A DNA stretch of 64,000 nucleotides, from positions 7,192,001 through 7,256,000 of the forward strand of contig NC_046683.1 of NCBI RefSeq assembly GCF_009870125.1, in the 5' to 3' direction. Of the stretch, positions 1 to 10,200 are shown in pieces. The translations under genes and the position numbers were made by a program. The stretch comes from Drosophila pseudoobscura (taxonomy: Eukaryota; Arthropoda; Insecta; Diptera; Drosophilidae). The notes under the pieces were generated by a model that was not told the origin of the DNA, did no database searches, and saw nothing but the letters and a program-made list of their open reading frames with translations. How positions within the stretch are numbered: the stretch's first letter is position 1; each line of letters begins with the position of its first letter.

Positions 1-1680
1 TTTCGGCAGAGACCCGCAGAAAAACACAACCATAAACAGACAAAAAGAAGAAACGACGGAAATTGAAAGCGAAAAAAGTATGTTCTTAAGAAAACATCCC
101 CCCAAGCGTAGCGTTAGCTAAATACCCTATACCCTATAAATACCGAAACTATGACCATTTATGTGGTGTTAAGGAATGGTTGATGGTGCAATTGCAATGA
201 AGAATTTTGGGATAATTATAAATAAAACTAAAGAGTAAAGAACATCTGCAGCTTTTGTACAAAAATATTAAAAGTTTTTCTCTTTAATAAGTTTTGAAAG
301 AGTTTTGTGTTTGAGATACAAATTATCTTAGACTTTTGGACACAAAAATAAAAATCCCTTGGATTATTTTTTATAGTATATTATCAAAAATACATATGTA
401 CGTACTGTTCCCCATTGCCTCTTCCAGGGTAATCGAAACGAACACCCGAAGTATATTGGCCACACGCTGAATGCATTTCCTTTCTTTCAGTGTGTGGCTG
501 CCGCTAGCTCTGTACTGTACTGTGTATCTGGTGGATACATTCGATGCTGACAGCAGCGGCGGGCCAACAACAACAATTGTGTTCATTGTGCTTAATTAAT
601 TTAGTTCAAAGATCAAGCGACCATAATGCTGAGCACCGAATGCACTGCGATTCTTCTGGGAGCTCCGGGCTCTCCCTAGATATGCAACACACGCTCCCTT
701 TTTTTTTTTTGCCTGATATTTTCTCGTACTCTGATCTATTCGGTTCTGTTCTGTTTATTTCCACTGCCCCGTTCAGAGTCTATATGGGACTCCACACATC
801 TGTGTTTGTTTTGCCCAGCCTCAGGGCATTCCTCAAATATCGGACACTTGCTGGCATCAGGAAAATGCTATCATACATATATGTATGCAGATCTGCATGC
901 ATTTATGGGGCGGGGGCTTGGTTCAGGTTCAAAGTACGGATACGGTTCTCATTTCCATATATCGTATTGCAAAACAAAGTTTACAATCGGCTTATGCAAT
1001 TGTTAAAGTATATACTATATATGTATATACATGATATACCATCGTGTAATACATATTTAACATTCATCATGATGGTAGTTCTCTCCGAAAACCCCAGCCC
1101 AGCCCCTTAGGGGTCTGGATTCGATATGCTTAATTAGGCAATGGGCGTTGGGTATAAAAAGCGTCTTTTGTCGCTGCCACGCCCCACCCCCAACTCTGAC
1201 ACACACACACACACACAGTCGCACAATTACTGATACAGATAAATACAGAGATACGGAACACAGAGGCACACATGTTGCCCCATGTTCCATTACACACATG
1301 TGGCTCTGGGTCTTGCCTCCCCATATTTGATCTCTGGCCAGCACTGCACTGCAAAACAGGGGTCCCTACGAAATGTCGATATAAATATAAAGAAATGGGT
1401 ATTGAATAGCACTTAAATCATTCAAAGAACAAAACTTTTCTCATATAAAACAGAAACTAATATTTTGCATATTTATGCTGAAAGATTTCAATTAAATCTA
1501 GGGACTATATCTTCCCATGTATTTGGAATTCATTTTATATATCTACAGCATTTTATGGGTCTAAGAATTATCCAAAAAGGAATTTTGTGGTATCCAAAAC
1601 ATGAATAAATTCAGTGGATAAGAAAAAACCCTTCAGATTAGTCTCTCATCTTAAGCTTAAACTTTTCCCTATTGCAAGGT

Positions 1681-1755
1681 TCAGCCGAATCACTCATGTG
1701 TCCGTTCGCTTATGGGAAATTTGTATGCAGCGAATCAACGAAGATTGTGCCCTAG
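1681..1755 (+). repeat. Copy 1 of a three-copy dispersed motif
   Basis: It holds TTCGCTTATGGGAAATTTG preceded by CCGAATC and TGTGTCC and followed by CAACGAAG. It is the same arrangement as the copy at 10302-10378. It may be an old transposon fragment or a duplicated regulatory module. Confidence 0.45.
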
Positions 1756-4480
1756 ACCAAATTTATCTTCCCTTCTATTCCATTTCGTGTTGGATAGTGT
1801 GGATCGCTCGCGTTCTGTGGGTGACCGGGGGTCGGCATCGTTGACGTTGACGTTGGCGTCGGCGTCGGGGACTGTGTGTGCGACAGCGACTGCGACGTCA
1901 GCGTCTCGACCGCCACCCAAGAAAAAATGCTCAACGGCATCTTGAGTTCAATTTCAGTTGAAATTCTGTTAAATTCGCGAACGCGTCGCGAGCCTGGAGC
2001 TCTCCCAACCGATCCGACTCGATCCCGAACCAAGCCGAACCGTATGGCTCTCTATCACCCACAATATTACCATAGACCGACACCCCACACACAGCCCCCC
2101 TACAGTACTAGAACGCGTAATACTCTAGTATGTACCCCACCGCGGATGTGTGCTAAGTCGAGCTTATCAGCGGCCGGGAATTTTTGTTTTTTGTGTTTCG
2201 TATTTCCATTCGGTGCAGCGATTTTTTGAGAATGAAACGAAAACCTCAATGTGATATTTGTGTGCGGAAATCGCAAATGTGACTGTAAATCGCTTGATTG
2301 ATCAAGTATGCACAGACATACTATATCCCATAGATGGAGAGAGTGAAGGAGAGAGAGAGAGAGAGAGATAAGAATAGTGCGATAACTAGAACAGAGAGTG
2401 TGGAAGATTCATGAAGCCAAACCCTGTTTTATAATATACATACGAGTATACTCGCCTTTTCAATTACATTTGTAAACATTCATCATCATTCATTCATTTG
2501 TCACACACTCTACCACTCGAACCGATGATTCATTGGGCCATTGGCAAATCCATAGAATTTCCATGCCCCGCTGTGGCGCCACATACATAAGTCTGGACCT
2601 TTGTTGTTGTCTGGGTGTCTTGGAGCGGGGTCAAGCCTCTGTTGACCTGCTGCCTAAAAGTATGCTAGTCGTAGTGTCCCATGGATCTGATAATAGTGCG
2701 ATCCGTAATCCACAGATACAGATATGTACATCCAACGGTGTGGATGAGTGGCGCTTGGCTGCTGCTTTGGGGGCTTTTCATAATCGAAAGTCATTGTCGT
2801 TGGGGCTTGAAAATTTCGACAAATTCTTCAAATACGCTCTGCGGTTTCTATTAATCTCCTCTATAATATATGGACACTTAATCTCAGTCAAAATAATAAT
2901 TCAACAACATTAGATTGAATTTCTAGTAAAATAGTTTAAATTATGATATATTTCTATTGAAATAATACCAATAAGTAGGCGTCAGATATTATAAGATATA
3001 GTTGTCTGATCATTGATCTGCGAACTTAGGAAATACTATATGTAGAGTTTTTTTAAAATAATTTTATGTCAAAGATGCTAGAGATTTAGGACACAAGACC
3101 TCAAAAAACTTGGGAGCAAGAAAAAGTTAAGATGAAAGAGGCGAAACGGACACATTCTCTAAATGCATCGTTGTGATACTTAAACTAGATGGAATTCATA
3201 CTCCTCAGAAGGGGGGAGGGGAGTAAATACCTGAAAAACATATGCATGAAAGCAGACTTTTAGATATACATTTTATCGTATTAGATTTCAAGTAAATTTG
3301 CAAATCCAGTTGGCAGAAAAATCAAGAATTCATTTAATATTCCTTCTACAATGAGCTGAATGATAAAGAAGCAATTGGCCCTGTGATGTGGGAGATCCGA
3401 CCGCAAATTATCAGCTCGACTCTGGATCCTTGGTGCTGGCTACTTGTTCCACGGGAGGACGAAATCAGAAATTAAATAAATTCTTGATATAGTTCATGTA
3501 TTAATCTAGACTGCGAGTGGTAAAATAACTTGGATTATAATTAATCGGCAGGCTCCGTCGTTGACTCGTAAATATCCAACATCGGATACCATAGGGAAAG
3601 CCTTGTCCAGCCCCCAATGTGAGATTATGTATAGGAAAAACTCTACCATACCAAAAAACAAATCCTAATTCCCGGTGCTCATAATAGCACCATGTGCCGA
3701 GCCAGTGCAACCCTGTTGAACACAGTTGATCCAAATCAAATACTTTCACGCAAACCCTTTATTCCCGATGTAGAATATTGAAAGATTATAAGATGAAATA
3801 TGATGAATTTTCTATATGGGAATTAATTTGAATAAAAATTCCATTCGTTTTCCCTTTTCATACGAAGAGCTGATCATGATTAATGGTAAAAATCCTAGAT
3901 CAAAGAATGACTAATAGCCGGGGGGGAGATCCCAAAGATAAGGAACGATTCCGCCCCTTCCCCAGCAAGAGATAAGCAGATTTGTTGGGGCATCGTTCTC
4001 TCGTCAGTTGCTTTTGGCCGGCTTTCGTTTTGTTCGTTTTTTGGTCGGACAGCTGTTCCAACAGGTTGCATTCCGCATTCCATTAGCTATCGCTCGGCGC
4101 CGGCACCTGTGAGGCGTAGGTGAGAGAGGAGACGGTAGCGGGGTGTTACAAAATTCTCGGTGAGCGTTAACCAGTTTTCTCCCGGGAGTTCTCTTCGCTC
4201 TCTGTGGCTGTCGGCGGGGATACAAGGAAAGACGACACGCCCCTGACCGACAGCTACGGCGGCAGCGACATGCTTTGCTGGATCGTTGTTTTCGTGTGAC
4301 TCATCATCCCCACAATCATCATCATCATCATCATGATCATTATTATTACAATCATCATCACGGTTGTTATGTCAGCGTTAATAGCCAGAGCCCCTTCAAT
4401 CGTAAAGCCGAAGAGCTCAAAGGAAAACAAAAACAAAGCACACCCAAAAAGAAACAACAACAACGAAAGAACAAAACGAA

Positions 4481-4871
4481 GAAAACAGTGTTAGTGTTAA
4501 CTCTTCAGCGGTGCCAGTTTGGCAAGCTCTGAATATTCTTAAATGTTCTTTACCACCAATACTGGTGTACATTCCTAAAAAAAAATTATACAAATTATAA
4601 AATATATTTACATATATCTACAGACTTGTTCCGCGTTGCCCCATATAAGGGTTAAGTTAGGTAGGGCCAAAGTGAAGACAGCGACAGAAAAAATATTCAA
4701 ATAACAATTACGCAGAGAACAGTTAGTCTTAACCCTTCAGAAGGGCCAGCAGCTATGCTTGATCGAACAACGCTTTACTTTAAATAAGTCCTGATACAAT
4801 ATTTCGATTAGGCCTCACCATCTAAGGGTTAAGTACAAGGCGAGCCAGAGTTGAAGCAGAAGTGCAGCGAC
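4481..4871 (+). repeat. Diverged tandem duplication upstream of the RhoGAP start
   Basis: Two units share the same order of landmarks. Unit 1 begins at 4481 with GAAAACAGTGTTAG, followed by TTAACTCTTCAG and GCCAG, and ends with TAAGGGTTAAGT and a GAAGACAGCGAC tail at about 4685. Unit 2 begins at 4715 with GAGAACAGTTAG, followed by TTAACCCTTCAG and GGCCAG, and ends with TAAGGGTTAAGT and a GTGCAGCGAC tail at about 4871. The middles differ in length and are AT-rich. It lies 320-700 bases before the long-isoform ATG, so it probably duplicates promoter or 5'UTR sequence. Confidence 0.55.
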
Positions 4872-5190
4872 TTTGTGTGTGTGTGTGTGCGTTTGCGTTT
4901 GCCGTTGAGATAATGAAAGTCAAAGCAAAGGAGTAGGAGAGATAGATAGAGAGGCCGCCTGCATTTAACTGTTTGAATTGCTTCCATTTAAATTAAACCG
5001 CTTTTGTTTCACTGCCCTCTCATTCTCTCTCTCTCTTCCTCTCTCATCTATAATGAATTATGACGCAGCAGCAGCAGCAGAAAATTACAATAACAATGCG
5101 ATAAGCGTGTGCGCGGTGTGTGTTCATGTGTTCGTTCGTGTGTGTGTGTGAGTGTTGTGAAAGAGAGTGAGTGCAACGAGAATAAGAGAA

Positions 5191-7215
5191 ATGCCACAGC
5201 AAGTGAGTGAAATCCAACGGAACGCGGACATCAACGATAATCTCCGGCGGCCGCTAAGGAATGGTGAAGAAGGGGGGTCGCATATCTATGAGAATCTCCC
5301 CTCACCCGCCACACCCCTGGAGCCACTGGGCCTCCCGTTGTCCGAACTCCGCAAATACTTTCACCGCGAAGCCATCTATGAGAATCTCTGCCGCGGCTGC
5401 GGCTATGGCGTCTTTGGCGCCCAAGGTCACTACTGCCATTTCTGTCAGTGTATTGTGAGCGGCGGTGTGCCACCATCCATTCTTCCCACCCCACCATCGC
5501 CCAGCGAGGGGAATATCTACGAGAACATCTGCGATCTCTGTCGGGGGATCTACAGCGATGAGGGGGAGTGCCACTGCCAGGCGGAAATTTCCACCACGCC
5601 CACTGCCACCCCGGAGCCAAAGACAAAGCCACCCACACCGCCCACAACGGTGGTGAAGAGCAAATCGAGGACTCTGCTCAACTACTCGAAGTCGAGTGCT
5701 GCGACCTTGACCCGTCTCTTCGGCTCACTCAAGCAGCTGAATCGGTCCGGGTCGCTGCAAAGGAAGATCTTCCAAAGAGAGCCAAGAACGGGTCCGGGCT
5801 CCCTGGAGATCATCCACAATGTGGGAGAGGTGTTTCGCACTCAGGAGACCTTCGACATGCAGCGAATCTGCGAGCTGAAGAGCCAGCTGCAGAGCAGCCA
5901 GAGCGATCAGCATATCTACGGACGGGTACGCGAGCCGGACAGAGAGGCAGCGGCGGCAGCGGCAGCGGCGGCGGCGGCGGCTACGCTTGCGCAGGAGAAG
6001 GAGCAGCGCAAGAAGCCGCGCGTGTCACGCATTCGCCTGCTCCAGGCGGAGGAGGAGGAGGCATCGCTGTTTCTCAACGAGAGCATCTGTGACTGGATGG
6101 CCACGTTGCGGCATCAGGTGCACAACTACGAGGACGGGGAGGGCATGTGCCAGCAGCCAAAGAGTGTGCCGCCCTCCTACGAGCGGGAGAGAGAGCGTGA
6201 GAGAGAGCGTGAGCGAGAGATGGAAGCGGAAAAGGTGACCCTGAGAAGGGTGGGTGAAAAGCAGAGCGGACTCACCAAAGCTGTGCTCGAGCAGCGGCTC
6301 GTGGATGACTTCAAGCGAAAGCTCAAGCTCAAGAGAGCGGAGTCCCCCCCGCCCACTGAACCACTCGTGCAGCAGCAGAGAGAGCAGGCAGCAGACAGCC
6401 TGGACCGGGAGGAGATTAAGGATCAGCGACGCTGCGGAATCAATGAGCATCTGAATGCCGATTTTGTCAATGAATTTTTGAGTGGCCTAGAGGGAGAACC
6501 AGTACAAGAGAGCCGCCGCAGTCGGCTAAGAGAGCCCCTCCCGTTGGCGACGGTGATGATCCCAGCATTAAACGGCCGTATCTCGCTCTGGCAGCTTATG
6601 CAGAGCGCAGCTTTGCATGCCAGCCTGCATGCATGTGTGCGTGGCTTCATATGCTTCTATGACAAATCATTGAGCCGCATGCTCAGAGAGCAGAAGCAAG
6701 AGAGTCAGATCATTAAAATTGAGCGCTGGCTGAGAGCGCAGCGGCGACGTGAGTCAGCTGCGCCGGCGTTGGCGGCTCCACGAACGGCTCCAAGGCGAAC
6801 GCTTTCATTTCTTCCCGCGACGCTGGCGAGTGACGACGTTAGTGGTGCTGCGATGGTCGCTAGGCCTCCTCCTCCCCTCGCGATCGAAAACAGAAACAGA
6901 CCCAGTGATCCGCAAGAGAGTGAAGCGAGAGCGAGTGTGAGTGTCGGTGAGAGCGTAAGCGAGCAGCGATCGGAAACCGTTCGTGATAACCAAAACAATA
7001 GCACAAACGCCTCGGCCGTTGACAGCGACGTTGGCAGCAACGGCAACGGCGACAGCGCTGTGATGGCAGCGCCCAAGCCATGCGGCGACACTGAGCAGCG
7101 GCTCAATAACAACAGTAGCAGCAGCGACAATGAGAGCAGCAGCGGGAGCAGCGGCAGCGGCAGCAAAGAGCACGGCATTGCCAGAAAGCACCAGCAGCAG
7201 CAACAAATTACTCAG
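5191..7215 (+). CDS. RhoGAP18B: RhoGAP coding exon 1 (long isoform N-terminus)
   Basis: It encodes residues 1-675. Tyr33, Tyr63 and Tyr110 each sit in IYEN(L/I), a YxN context suited to Grb2/Drk-type SH2 binding once phosphorylated. The second and third are followed at once by cysteine clusters: C67xxC70...C82xxC85xC87 and C114xxC117...C127xC129. Later come a basic/serine stretch, a 13-residue alanine run, an (RE)n run, and a better-mixed part around 400-530 that looks like genuine coding. The tail is Ser/Asn/Gln-rich. The CAG|GTCAAC donor after 7215 is phase 0 but weak at +3. Better-looking phase-0 donors are AGT|GTGAGT (after 6936) and AGC|GTAAGC (after 6954), which would shorten the protein by 93 or 87 residues. 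The frame itself runs on to a stop at 7228. Confidence 0.75.
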
Positions 7216-10200
7216 GTCAACACTCATTAAAGCAACAATAAAGCGAAATTGTTTCTTTTTTCCATCCTACCCCGCCCCACACCCCCCGTTATCCACTAGT
7301 GATGTTGCGGTTCACTGCAGTTCGAAATTGACTCCGAAAGGCCTAACGGTGGGGAGACGCCAATGCTCTCGTTTTTCCCAATTGGAAAATTGGATACAAA
7401 AACAAAACGAAAATGAGAGAGATAAAAATGTGTTTGAAAAGCAAACAAATTTGTAATATAAACAATTTGCAATAATGAGATAACCATAAAAGAATTAATT
7501 AGTTAATTAAAACTTTATACATGTAGACAAATTTTTTTTTCCGGTGATTGTGCAGAGTGTTGCCAGATGACAAAAAATAAACAAAATAGTGGAAGGACGA
7601 GAGTGTTGCCCATCATCGCGATAATGAAAGAGAAACAACAAAGCAATTTACAAATAAAAAACACGATTTCAATCACGATTTCAATGGGATAGAGAACATT
7701 TATATGGAAAAATTATGCTTATCGGTATTTATAATTGATTAATTAATTAATCACTGACATAGAATGTGATTTAGCTATTAATATTCTCTATTAATTCTTT
7801 GAAATACCATTGAAAAGTGCTTCATAAAAGCCAACCCACATATGTACATACGAGTATAAATGTTCTTTATCGGTCGTTTCTTGAGTCAATTTCGAATGCC
7901 CAACGATAAGGCCCTGGAGATTTGTTTTGAGAATCAACGAATATTTGTATTTTTTATAGAATTGTGTGATTAAGGTGCGTCGTCCGGCTCCGAAAGTACC
8001 CGTAAGGAATCCAAACACAACTCTGAGTAATCCCCAAAAGGAGAGCAACAACAACAGCAGCCAGGTCGGGGACGGCGAGGGCAAACGTCTCTCCGAAGGA
8101 AGTTACGGGGAAGAGGAGTCTATTTATCAACCCATTTGGCAGTTCAAGACCCTGGAGCCGCCTGTTGAAGATCCTGAAAACGAAGAGGAGACTGCTGTTG
8201 GGGCGCCAGCGGCGGCCGTAGCCCCAGAACTTGCAGAAGTAGATGACGAAGAAGACGAGGATGATGACGATGACGATGATGATGACGATGACGATGAAGA
8301 TGGCGAAGAGGAGGAGGAGGAAGAGCTGGAGGTAGAGGATGACTTCGATGATGACGCAGACGCTGATGCCGATGCCGATGTGATGGCTATCCAGGCAGCA
8401 GCGGTCTTTGCAGCCGGAGTCCGATACAAGCTCTCAACATCGACGCTGACTAAGCGCTCAAAAATGATGCTGCCAACGCCACTGCCGTCGCCGACAGCAT
8501 CGATGGACCAGGGCGCCTGGGAGACGGATGCGGAGTTTATGTTCTCGCGGGACACCAAAGAGGCTGTTGCTGGAGGGGCTGCGGTCCCCGAGGAGGAGAA
8601 CACCCAGGAGGACGAGGAGGAGGACCCCGAATACCAGCTGGAAATGGAAGATACCCTGGAGACGCTGAGTCTCGGGAGTACAGTCACGAATAGCACGGCC
8701 ACCATGGGGTCCCTGAGCAGCACGGGCAGCGCCACTCGCCTGCCACCCTCGTCATCACAAAAGGTTTCACTGGTGCATCCAGTGCTGCGAAACATTTGCA
8801 TATTCCATAGCATACGGGAACCAAAGAAATATAGCGCCATCTTCTATGACTATCAGCGCTCCCAAGTCCATCAGCGATTCATGACACGCATCCGACGACC
8901 AGCGCCACCGCCACCGGCACCGGCACCGCCAATGTCAGCAGCAAGAGCAGCACCACAGATTATGACGATGCCACTGCCACTGCCAGTGCCGCTGCCAACC
9001 ATCAATGATGACAGCGGCTGCAGCTGTGACGCGGCAGAGGACGGAGAGGTGGTCCATTCTCAATCGAAATTCGTTGCCATTCCGACACCCCTCAAAGAGG
9101 ACTGGGCCCTGGCCTGCCTGGCCGCAGCGGCCGTCACCAAGCGAGGCGCTGGACCCCGTTCCGCTCGCAAGCTCCGGGTCCGTTCCAATGTCCGGCTCCT
9201 GCTTACGGATTCGGTGCTGGCCTGGCGGGCGAGCCTTCAAGATATCAACTGTTGCGAGGACGAGGAAGATATGGTGAGTATATGTAGTAGGGAAAGGGAA
9301 CTCGAACTCGAACGGGCACGGGCATGGTCCATGTCCATGGGAACCACTCTCTGAATTTACTATGGAAATTCGTTGTACTTCTTTGTGTGCTGTGGCTGTG
9401 GGGGTTTCCCATTGTTTCCACACTTGTCACTTGTCACATCAATTAAACGTGGGGCAAATGTATCTCTGCATCTGTATATCTGTGGCGCATAGATAGATGG
9501 CGGAGCGACGCGACGCAACGGTGCATTTCGATTGTTTTGCCCACCGATCTATGGGAGGCCCAGGCCCCTTGAAGCAGGCACCCAACGATGTTCCCGTTCG
9601 GAGGGAGCAGCGGTCGGGTATACTCTTATCCCTGGGGAGCAGTGTTGGAAAATAAGTACAAAGAAATTAAAGCGAAAACTGTACTTGTATTGCTGTACGC
9701 TTGAAAAGTGCTTACAATCTCAGGGTAACAGGGACGGATAAGTGCGAAAAAATTCCTCCGAAACTGTACTTTCTCATTATTTTCAAGTAAATCAACACTG
9801 GAAACCACTTGAGACGCATATACCAACACTTTTCACAATAGAAAGAGTTAAAAGTGTTCGTAGAAGATTCGCTAATTCAAATTATTTATAGAATTAGTTT
9901 CAGCTTTTTATTTAGTGTCCATCTTTTGGACACTATTTAAAGATAGACTTGGGGGAATTTTGTTCAAAGTTATCAGATTTGCGTGACAATATATATCCCC
10001 CATATGAAATAAGAGACAAGAGTGTGACGCCCATGCTTTTTGGCTGTCCTCATTTAGGCAATATATCAATCTTTTACCGTTTTCCTTCTAGAGTCTATGG
10101 AATATAGAAACAAAGATACATTATAAATATATATAATATTATATTATTTTTGGATATCTTTGCTTTCACATCATTTTGAGTACCTCAAATACAGCATATA

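Larger units (their letters stand above)
1..5190. other. Upstream non-coding region of the RhoGAP gene
   Basis: I see no protein-coding gene here; open frames are short and AT- or repeat-driven. It holds a CA tract near 1200-1217, a GA tract near 2340-2368, an ATC trinucleotide tract near 4312-4365 and GT tracts near 4875-4889 and 5140-5150. A TATA-like TATAAAAA lies at 1153-1160. The last several hundred bases are probably 5'UTR/promoter of the long RhoGAP transcript, because an in-frame stop (5158-5160) lies just before the chosen ATG. No transcription start can be fixed from sequence alone. Confidence 0.6.

Noticed and set aside
1954..1988. Initiator TCAGTT followed by CGTCG as a possible Inr/DPE promoter
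   Set aside because: The DPE-like pentamer begins at +29 instead of the required +28, and single Inr matches are common by chance.
6745..6752. Strong donor CGAC|GTGAGT inside exon 1
   Set aside because: It leaves phase 1, which does not fit the acceptors at 7960 or 15218; it would need to jump to the microexon at 16626.
8127..8840. Long serine-rich open frame on the minus strand
   Set aside because: It is the antisense shadow of RhoGAP exon 2; the serine run is the complement of the Asp/Glu repeat.
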